From contig JAJYIJ010000017.1 in NCBI GenBank assembly GCA_021790135.1, positions 1 to 12,360 of the forward strand: a DNA stretch of 12,360 nucleotides, read 5' to 3'. The translations under genes were made by a program, and so were the position numbers. The DNA is from a bacterium (lineage in GTDB: Bacteria > Patescibacteriota > Patescibacteriia > Magasanikbacterales > GWA2-37-8). Below, in pieces: positions 6,188 to 11,093 of the stretch (positions are counted from its first letter, which is position 1; every line of letters starts with the position of its first letter). The notes under the pieces are model-generated. The model worked only from the letters and a program-made list of their open reading frames with translations, was not told where the DNA came from and did no database searches.

Positions 6188-7539
6188 ACAAATGTTTGTA
6201 AGACAGTTTTCATGGCGGCCAGTTTATTTTGAATTTCTTGGTACTCTTTTTTCGGATCAGAATCATAGACAATCCCGCTTGATGTCTGCATGTAGGCGTA
6301 GGAGCCCTTGCAAAAAAGGGTTCGGATAGGGACAGCAAAAGTGGCGTCGCCGTTAAAACCAAAAGTGCCGATCGCGCCGCCATATGGCCCGCGCGGCAGG
6401 GTTTCATTTTGGTCAATGATTTTGATGGATTCAACTTTGGGCGCGCCGGAGAGGACGCCGCCCGGAAGGAGGCTCGCAAGCGCCGAAAACATATCTTCGC
6501 CGGGGCGTAAGATCCCACGGATGGTCGAACCTATATGCTGCACGCGGCTCAAACGTTTTATATCCATAAGGCTCGACACTTTGACAGAGCCAAAAATCGA
6601 CACGCGGCCGATATCGCTCCGATGCATATCAACAAGCATCACGTGTTCGGCGATTTCTTTGGGATCGTTCAAGAGCTCCCGAGAGAGTTCTTTGTCTTCG
6701 GCTTCACTCTTTCCTCTTTTCGTCGTGCCGGCCAAGGGAATAGTTTCGATGGCACGATCAGACACTTGGAGTAAGAGCTCGGGGCTGGCGCCAAGGATGG
6801 TGACATCATCGTCCTGATAATAATACATATAAGGCGAAGGGTTCACGGTGCGCAATCTTTCGTAGATGGCAATTTTGTCGCCGGTAATGTCAAATTCGCT
6901 TTTAATTCCGACTTCACACTGAAACGTGTTGCCAGCAATGATTTCGGCTTTGGTTTTTTCGACCAGCGCCTCATGTTCGCTTTCGTCTACCGCGTCGCCG
7001 CGAAATACAACGTGCGGCCGAGCGACCTTCGGCAGAGAGACGCTGATCAATTCTCGGATGAGATCTGATCGATCAGTGGTGTAATAGAAATACAAAATTT
7101 GGCGTGTCTCGGTGTCGAGCACGAGTCCGTCGGTGTAAACACCGAAGCTAAACTGATTAAACAGCGGATGGGTTTTGACGTTCACCGTCGGTTCGAAATA
7201 ATTTACGGCGTCATAGCCAACATAGCCAGCGAGCCCGCCGGCATAACGACGGGCGATGCAGTCCATTGGCACAATTTTCTGAAGCTCGAGATACGGATTG
7301 TCAACTTCGTAATGCTCTGCGCCAATAACCAATGTCTTGCCGTTGGCATGAATTTTAATTTCCGGAGCAAAACCAATAATGGCGTACCGTGAGGTGCTAC
7401 TGCTTTCACCAAGCGACTCAAACAAAAAACAGGTTGGAAATCGAGCACGAATTTTTTTGAAGAGTTGGTAAAAATCAAGATCATACCCTAGGGGGACATA
7501 ATTGGCTTTTTTGGGGATTGAAATGAGCGGGATAGACAT
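6184..7539 (-). CDS. trpE: Anthranilate synthase component I
   Basis: Converts chorismate and ammonia to anthranilate and is the first committed enzyme of the pathway. It is 451 residues. Chorismate-site motifs are IPLAGTTKRG at 267-276, HVMLVDMHRSDIGRV, VQHIGSTIRG, GGVLSGAPKVESIKIID from 360 and GPYGGAIGTFGFNGD. Residues linked to feedback inhibition in enteric TrpE are kept: FLFES at 38-42 (compare LLES) and NPSPYM at 233-238. The enzyme is therefore probably inhibited by tryptophan, which is an inference. The ATG directly follows the U-tract of the attenuator terminator, and the SD-like AAAGG (7553-7549) lies 9 bases upstream within the hairpin. It contains no tryptophan. Its end overlaps trpG as ATGA. 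Confidence 0.96.
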   Translation of the reverse strand: MSIPLISIPKKANYVPLGYDLDFYQLFKKIRARFPTCFLFESLGESSSTSRYAIIGFAPEIKIHANGKTLVIGAEHYEVDNPYLELQKIVPMDCIARRYAGGLAGYVGYDAVNYFEPTVNVKTHPLFNQFSFGVYTDGLVLDTETRQILYFYYTTDRSDLIRELISVSLPKVARPHVVFRGDAVDESEHEALVEKTKAEIIAGNTFQCEVGIKSEFDITGDKIAIYERLRTVNPSPYMYYYQDDDVTILGASPELLLQVSDRAIETIPLAGTTKRGKSEAEDKELSRELLNDPKEIAEHVMLVDMHRSDIGRVSIFGSVKVSSLMDIKRLSRVQHIGSTIRGILRPGEDMFSALASLLPGGVLSGAPKVESIKIIDQNETLPRGPYGGAIGTFGFNGDATFAVPIRTLFCKGSYAYMQTSSGIVYDSDPKKEYQEIQNKLAAMKTVLQTFV

Positions 7540-7562
7540 AAAAAAGAGCCTTTAGTAAGGCC
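7540..7562 (-). terminator. Attenuator terminator immediately upstream of trpE
   Basis: On the minus strand GGCCTT (7562-7557), loop ACTA and AAGGCT (7552-7547) form a 6-bp stem whose outer pair is G-U, followed by C and six T (7545-7540) that touch the trpE ATG. The stem is short for an intrinsic terminator, but the U-tract and its placement in the leader support it. The 3' arm and loop edge contain AAAGG, the best SD candidate for trpE. Confidence 0.82.
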
Positions 7563-7612
7563 GCTTGTTTCTGAAGTGAAACGAAAAACTTGCCTTACCG
7601 GTTCGGAAAGGC
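7554..7612 (-). promoter_or_regulatory. Tryptophan attenuator of trpE: alternative RNA pairings
   Basis: The 1:2 hairpin is GCCTT (7612-7608) with AAGGC (7596-7592), plus CCG (7606-7604) with CGG (7600-7598), closed by an AAC loop with one U-U mismatch. The 2:3 antiterminator is GTAAGGC (7598-7592) with GCCTTAC (7561-7555), seven Watson-Crick pairs plus a flanking G-U (7599/7554), and it consumes the 5' arm of the terminator. A small extra hairpin, GTTTC (7582-7578) with GAAAC (7571-7567), sits in the antiterminator loop. The tandem Trp codons lie just before segment 1 and the leader stop codon lies inside segment 2, matching the enteric trp attenuator logic. Confidence 0.88.
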
Positions 7613-7651
7613 TTGCCACCATTTTAAATTTGAAGTGATATTTTTTTTCAT
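7595..7651 (-). CDS. trpL: trp leader peptide (18 aa) with tandem Trp codons
   Basis: The ORF reads MKKNITSNLKWWQAFPNR, ATG 7651-7649 to TAA 7597-7595, with TGG TGG at 7621-7616. Two Trp in 18 codons contrasts with five in the roughly 2,120 codons of the six following trp ORFs. Its start overlaps the trpR stop as ATGA (7651-7648), so it is probably translated by coupling from trpR; there is no clear SD. With ample Trp the ribosome should reach the UAA, cover segment 2 and allow termination. With scarce Trp it should stall on the WW codons, cover segment 1 and free segment 2 for the antiterminator. It resembles enteric TrpL in logic, not in sequence apart from the WW. Confidence 0.9.
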   Translation of the reverse strand: MKKNITSNLKWWQAFPNR

Positions 7652-7926
7652 TTTATTTTCTTCAAAACCTGATTAAATCCTCCCCTTTTATTTTGGAGCG
7701 CTCTCGAACCACGAGTGATCTTTGCGATACTCACACCAAGTTTCTTCGCAACGGTGCGCTGTGGCACGCCACTTTTGAGCATCTTCACTAATTGCCAACG
7801 TTCTATAATTGCTTTAAATTCTTGCGGGGTTAGGATATCTTCGAGAAAGGAAGCCAGCGTGGCTGGACTCAGCGTCTGCATAATGCCTATCAGTTCTTCT
7901 AATTGTGCTTTTTTAAATGCTCCCAT
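7648..7926 (-). CDS. trpR: Trp operon repressor (TrpR family)
   Basis: Small all-helical DNA-binding protein that uses tryptophan as corepressor. The form from ATG 7926 is 92 residues. ILTPQEFKAIIERWQLV aligns with enteric LTPDEREALGTRVRIV, keeping the Thr and Arg equivalent to the corepressor-pocket Thr44 and Arg54 (here Thr33 and Arg43). The helix-turn-helix region ends in SIAKITRGSRAL (67-76), the ITRGS signature of true TrpR rather than the YerC-like branch. The turn before the helix-turn-helix (SGVPQR) is one residue shorter than the enteric GEMSQR. An in-frame GTG at 7959 would add 11 residues beginning VYWYSS and lies close to the predicted transcription start, so a leaderless longer form is possible. 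It is the first gene of the trp operon and is probably autoregulated through the operator at 7940-7957. Confidence 0.9.
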   Translation of the reverse strand: MGAFKKAQLEELIGIMQTLSPATLASFLEDILTPQEFKAIIERWQLVKMLKSGVPQRTVAKKLGVSIAKITRGSRALQNKRGGFNQVLKKIK

Positions 7927-7939
7927 GGTATTAACATTC

Positions 7940-7957
7940 GTACTGCTGTACCAGTAC
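7940..7957 (-). promoter_or_regulatory. TrpR-operator-like palindrome in the trpR promoter
   Basis: The minus-strand sequence GTACTGGTACAGCAGTAC has perfect 6-bp inverted arms (GTACTG / CAGTAC). It matches the E. coli trp operator GTACTAGTTAACTAGTAC at 13 of 18 positions, with both outer GTACT / AGTAC half-sites intact and identical spacing. It starts 8 bases past the -10 hexamer, covering the predicted transcription start, where bound repressor would block RNA polymerase. Confidence 0.82.
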
Positions 7958-7965
7958 ACAATTAC

Positions 7966-7994
7966 ATTTTACTACACTTCTTCGCGCCAGTCAA
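7966..7994 (-). promoter_or_regulatory. Promoter of the trpR-trpL-trpEGDCFBA operon
   Basis: On the minus strand TTGACT (7994-7989) is followed by exactly 17 bases and TAAAAT (7971-7966): five of six matches to each sigma70 hexamer. Transcription should start near 7959, at the edge of the operator. There is no terminator between the PEBP gene stop (8020) and this promoter. Confidence 0.85.
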
Positions 7995-8009
7995 TATGTG
8001 CCGGGCTGG

Positions 8010-8018
8010 TTATCCACA
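8010..8018 (+). other. Perfect DnaA-box-like 9-mer upstream of the trp operon promoter
   Basis: TTATCCACA, the DnaA consensus, begins 15 bases upstream of the trpR -35, just past the PEBP stop codon. It is the second such 9-mer in the window; the other lies before the aroA promoter, and the two share an 11-bp core. Confidence 0.4.
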
Positions 8019-8019
8019 T

Positions 8020-8583
8020 CTAACGCTGGTAGAGACCGGTCAGGCTGGCCTGGCCAATAACATGGCCGGCCATAGCCGCTTCTACGTCGGTTCGACTGCT
8101 GCCGCTTGGTAAAGACAAAACAGTGTCGACGGCATACAGAGTGAAAATGTAATGGTGCACGCCTGACGGCGGACATGGCGGCTCCCAGCCAAGACTGCCC
8201 GAGCTGTTCTTGCCCTGGCCTACTCCGACCGGCACAACGCCAATGCCAATGTCTTTGGTCTCAGGGTTAATATTCCACAGCGTCCAATGCGTCCACGTAC
8301 CGGCCGGTGCATCCGGATCAGTGACAATAAGCGCCAAGCTTTTCGTCGAGGTCGGGACTCCCGTCCACTCTAGTTCAGGATGTTGACCTCCAGCGTCACA
8401 GGAATACGCGCGTGGAATAAAATCGTTATCGCGAAAAGCCGGGCTGGTGAGAAGCATATTTTTTTCTTGATTATAGTGAAAAAAATTTGAAGAGTAAAAA
8501 TAAATAAGAAGCGCTGCGATGGCTCCGAACAGGATGGCGAGCACGACAACTATTGGCCAGTGAATCCTCCAAAAGGCGTACAT
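8020..8583 (-). CDS. Membrane-anchored PEBP family protein (YbhB/YbcL type)
   Basis: 187 residues. A single N-terminal membrane segment (about residues 10-30, WPIVVVLAILFGAIAALLIY), preceded by Arg6, suggests an N-in anchor with the domain outside. The PEBP domain follows from about 43: PRAYSCDAGGQHPELEW, the anion-pocket DPDAP at 89-93, THWTLWNI at 98-105, and PPCPPSGVHHYIFTLYA at 135-151. Bacterial YbhB-type proteins have no firmly established general function; ligand binding by the pocket is inferred from the family. A start at Met43 would give an unanchored cytoplasmic form. There is no SD; a TACAAT lies 6 bases before the ATG. No functional link to the trp genes downstream is apparent. 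Confidence 0.88.
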   Translation of the reverse strand: MYAFWRIHWPIVVVLAILFGAIAALLIYFYSSNFFHYNQEKNMLLTSPAFRDNDFIPRAYSCDAGGQHPELEWTGVPTSTKSLALIVTDPDAPAGTWTHWTLWNINPETKDIGIGVVPVGVGQGKNSSGSLGWEPPCPPSGVHHYIFTLYAVDTVLSLPSGSSRTDVEAAMAGHVIGQASLTGLYQR

Positions 8584-8589
8584 ACCGTC

Positions 8590-8619
8590 ATTGTAACATG
8601 AGCCTGAAAGATGGGTCTA
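8590..8619 (-). promoter_or_regulatory. Possible promoter of the PEBP gene, giving a leaderless mRNA
   Basis: On the minus strand TAGACC (8619-8614), 18 bases, then TACAAT (8595-8590). The -35 is weak (4 of 6) and overlaps the HelD-like stop codon. The -10 is only 6 bases from the PEBP ATG, so transcription would start at or next to the start codon. Confidence 0.35.
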
Positions 8620-10440
8620 GGCTAAGGCCCTGAGCGCTTTCCTGAGTGATACCCGCCCAATGACAATGAGCTCAGTCATGGCGCGTGTTAAACCAACATA
8701 TACTAAATCTTTTTGTATTTTTTTCATTTCCGTTTGCAGCTGCTCAGGTAACATATTTTTATCATAATCATAAAAATTCAGACCCACCAAAAATACGACA
8801 TCAAACTCCACGCCCTGCGCCTCGTGTAGGTTGAAACAATGAATGGCGGGCAGAGCGGTAAAGCTTTTTTTATAATCTTCAAGGTAATCGGCTTCGAACG
8901 CCAGAATACCGACTGTTTTGCCGGTTAACATTTTACAACGGTTGCGTACATAAGCTATTTCTTCATTTTTGGTAGCAATTTCTTTTTCTATAACCGGCGG
9001 GCCAGAGCGCACATTTGACGGCACATTCACATCGTAGCCGAGCTTCTGGATGTAGGCTAAGATTTGTTTAGTGTTACGATATACTTTTTGCAATTTTACC
9101 ATCCGTTCGGAGGGAACGATTTCACCAATATCCTGCCAATTCTGTACACTTCCGAGTTTGGTTTGTTGTACCACATCACCAACATACGTAATCGCTTTCA
9201 GACGAGAGTTGAGACATGATTTCAGTAGTTCTAATTGTTCAGGCAAATAATTTTGGAATTCATCGATAACCATCAAATTATATTCGGCGGCGAAAGAACC
9301 CTTTTTCTTACGATAAGCACCATTTTTCGCCTCCTCATAATACTCCCTTTCAAGCGATAAGCGGCCTTTTTCTTTTTGTTGTATTTGCAAAAGCACTGTT
9401 AGATCAACGCGATCAAGACTGCATTCTTCTTTTTGGATGCCCAATAGCTGTTTTTGTTTCTTCGTCAGATAGGGAGTATATATTTTTTCTAACACAGTAA
9501 AAAAATTTTTACTATGGCCGAGCGAAGACCATTCGGCTCGCAACGCCTGTATTTTATTATATTCATAAAAATACGACTCAGCCGTAGCGCCCGGTTCGCG
9601 GTATGTATGGTTCTCAATTTTCAAAATGTTCATTGCCCATTCGGCAAAGGTGCCCGTGACCACGTTTCTGATACCGAGTTCTGGCAACAGTTTAGAAAAA
9701 TATGTTTTGGTGCCAGTATCCTGGAGTAAAACAAAAACGCTCTCCGGCGTAAAAAAGGAGGCTGTCTCCGGTGATTGCAATAAATAGGCGATGCGGTGCA
9801 GGGCCAACGTAGTTTTGCCTGAACCGGCCGCTCCAGAAATGACGAGCGGGCCACGATATGAAGCGCGGATAACGCTATCTTGGGCTTTCTCCATCTGTTC
9901 CACCACTTCAGGCAGCATAAAACTGTTTTTGTGCTGGCTGAAATGCTCCTGATACACAAGCTCCCGAGCGGCCGTGCTGCTTTCCCTGTCATAAAATACG
10001 ACTCGCCCATCGACAATGGTGTAGTGTTCTATGCTTTCTATAACACCCTCTCGTATGCTGCCATCAGGACGACGGTATGAAGCCGGGCCGGGGTTTTCAA
10101 AACGAAGGGTGGCGGCCGGAGTAACCCAAGAATATATTCCGCTATCACTAAAAGAGAATTTACCGAAGTAAAGTGCTTGCTCTTTACCCTCACAACGAAA
10201 AACACATTTGGAAAAATATGGCGATGGATAGAGCTGATGAAGATTCTCAATTTGTTCTTGGTTGGCCGCCATCAATTGCCGGGTCGCTAAAACGTCGCCA
10301 GGGGTTAATCCACTTTTGGCTTCGGCCATCCTGTCAGCTTGCTTTTCACGGCGAACGATCATATCCGTAATCTTTTGCCGGATTACCGCTACGTGCTGCT
10401 GCACAATTTCGAGTAAGTGATTTTTCTCTTCTTCTTGCAT
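8617..10440 (-). CDS. HelD-like superfamily 1 helicase (UvrD/Rep fold)
   Basis: 607 residues. The N-terminal about 65 residues are charged and probably coiled coil. The next region (YFGKFSFSDSG... to about 155) resembles the HelD segment before the helicase core. Motifs in order: Walker A GAAGSGKTTLALHRIAYLL at 203-221, Walker B VIDEFQN at 391-397, motif III YVGDVVQQ at 419-426, motif IV VYRNT at 453-457, motif V HEAQGVEFD at 539-547, and motif VI YVGLTRA at 581-587. Walker A followed by ALHR is characteristic of HelD. B. subtilis HelD (about 770 residues) releases RNA polymerase from stalled complexes; that role here is inferred, and DNA helicase IV-like repair activity is an alternative. 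Walker B has DEFQN where DEAQD is usual. There is no SD, and an intrinsic terminator lies 17 bases before the ATG. Confidence 0.88.
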   Translation of the reverse strand: MQEEEKNHLLEIVQQHVAVIRQKITDMIVRREKQADRMAEAKSGLTPGDVLATRQLMAANQEQIENLHQLYPSPYFSKCVFRCEGKEQALYFGKFSFSDSGIYSWVTPAATLRFENPGPASYRRPDGSIREGVIESIEHYTIVDGRVVFYDRESSTAARELVYQEHFSQHKNSFMLPEVVEQMEKAQDSVIRASYRGPLVISGAAGSGKTTLALHRIAYLLQSPETASFFTPESVFVLLQDTGTKTYFSKLLPELGIRNVVTGTFAEWAMNILKIENHTYREPGATAESYFYEYNKIQALRAEWSSLGHSKNFFTVLEKIYTPYLTKKQKQLLGIQKEECSLDRVDLTVLLQIQQKEKGRLSLEREYYEEAKNGAYRKKKGSFAAEYNLMVIDEFQNYLPEQLELLKSCLNSRLKAITYVGDVVQQTKLGSVQNWQDIGEIVPSERMVKLQKVYRNTKQILAYIQKLGYDVNVPSNVRSGPPVIEKEIATKNEEIAYVRNRCKMLTGKTVGILAFEADYLEDYKKSFTALPAIHCFNLHEAQGVEFDVVFLVGLNFYDYDKNMLPEQLQTEMKKIQKDLVYVGLTRAMTELIVIGRVSLRKALRALA

Positions 10441-10456
10441 AATTTTATTAGACAGT

Positions 10457-10483
10457 AAAAAACCGCCTTTTAGGCGGTTTTTT
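10457..10483 (-). terminator. Strong intrinsic terminator between the DUF5684-like and HelD-like genes
   Basis: AAAAAACCGCC (10483-10473 on the minus strand), a 5-base loop TAAAA, and GGCGGTTTTTT (10467-10457): an 11-bp stem with U-tracts on both strands, so it could act in both directions. Most simply it ends transcripts of the DUF5684-like gene. It lies downstream of a possible promoter at 10545-10573, so HelD transcripts starting there would also have to pass it. Confidence 0.85.
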
Positions 10484-10532
10484 GGTAATTGTATATTTTT
10501 TGAATACTAGGTTGTAGTAAATGATATACCAT
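10470..10532 (-). CDS. Possible 20-codon leader ORF upstream of the HelD-like gene
   Basis: ATG 10532-10530 to TAA 10472-10470, reading MVYHLLQPSIQKIYNYQKTA. Its stop codon falls in the loop of the terminator hairpin, so a ribosome completing it would cover the 5' arm. It contains no amino acid run pointing to a specific effector and has no SD. It may be chance; I report it because two proven-looking leaders of the same layout are present in this window. Confidence 0.25.
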   Translation of the reverse strand: MVYHLLQPSIQKIYNYQKTA

Positions 10533-10533
10533 A

Positions 10534-10573
10534 GTAACTTTTATAAGTTACCACCATTGTTTCATCTCGTCAA
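10534..10573 (-). promoter_or_regulatory. Possible promoter of the HelD-like gene with an overlapping palindrome
   Basis: On the minus strand TTGACG (10573-10568), 17 bases, then TAACTT (10550-10545), preceded by TGG as in the aroA promoter. A perfect 7-bp inverted repeat, GTAACTT with AAGTTAC around a 4-base centre (10534-10551), covers the -10 and the expected start site. It could be an operator or a weak 5' hairpin. Confidence 0.4.
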
Positions 10574-10583
10574 GTACGATGCC

Positions 10584-11006
10584 TTACGCCGTCGCCACTG
10601 GAGCTCCTGGGTTCATTTTACCTGGCACAAAAGCCAAGTAAGCAGGGATAACAAGATTGATGATGGGAACGATCATCAAAATACCGAGCCAGCTCGGATG
10701 GTTAAGATGTTTGGCTAGTTCCATATACAGCCAAATCGATACAATAATGTTAACGAAGGGCACAAAAAGGAGCAGTATCCACCAGTACGATTGACCAGCC
10801 ACTTTGACGAATAAGAAAATGTTGGCGAACGGAATCCAGGCCAGCCAGGCATTGGGAGTGTTCGTCTTTTTGGCCATCACATAGAGCGTGTAGGCAAAGT
10901 ACAAATAAAGCACCACCACAATGAAAAATAACACCCACCCCATGGTGGCGAGTGCACTCGCCATGGCGTATGACGAACCGGCACCGAGCGATGTTTGATC
11001 AGGCAT
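10584..11006 (-). CDS. Small multi-pass membrane protein, DUF5684-like
   Basis: 140 residues with a Ser/Ala-rich start and about four hydrophobic segments: 18-43, 53-72, 75-96 and 105-126. AKKTNTPNAWLAWIPFANIFLFVKVAG followed by WWILLLFVPFVNI and WLGILMIVPIINL is the pattern I associate with DUF5684. The unit with Pro two or three residues before Asn-Ile/Leu (IPFANI, VPFVNI, VPIINL) recurs three times, suggesting internal repeats. Molecular function is unknown. The tail PGKMNPGAPVATA is short and Pro/Ala-rich. The ATG is 34 bases from a perfect AGGAGG at 11041-11046, which is far too distant for normal initiation; an ATT start nearer to that site is conceivable but unusual. Confidence 0.75.
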   Translation of the reverse strand: MPDQTSLGAGSSYAMASALATMGWVLFFIVVVLYLYFAYTLYVMAKKTNTPNAWLAWIPFANIFLFVKVAGQSYWWILLLFVPFVNIIVSIWLYMELAKHLNHPSWLGILMIVPIINLVIPAYLAFVPGKMNPGAPVATA

Positions 11007-11040
11007 ATACTTAAATAAAAATAAATAATAAATAATTATT

Positions 11041-11086
11041 CCTCCTTTTTACAATCAGTGTACCACGAGAAGCCAACACTGGACAA
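11041..11086 (-). promoter_or_regulatory. Putative promoter and isolated AGGAGG upstream of the DUF5684-like gene
   Basis: On the minus strand TTGTCC (11086-11081), 18 bases, then TACACT (11062-11057), preceded by TGG. A consensus AGGAGG follows at 11046-11041, then 34 bases of almost pure A/T before the ATG at 11006. The promoter is close to the MFS stop (11094), with no terminator between. Confidence 0.45.
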
Positions 11087-11093
11087 GCATTAA

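Noticed and set aside
7566..7583. GTTTC/GAAAC hairpin as an independent regulatory element
   Set aside because: Five weak pairs within the loop of the trp antiterminator; more likely a pausing or spacing hairpin than a separate signal.
7540..7651. T-box or TRAP-type control of trpE
   Set aside because: No T-box conserved stems or antiterminator bulge and no series of spaced (G/U)AG triplets; the WW leader peptide explains the region.
9630..10016. 128-codon minus-strand ORF inside the HelD-like gene
   Set aside because: Out-of-frame shadow overlapping the Walker A region of the helicase.
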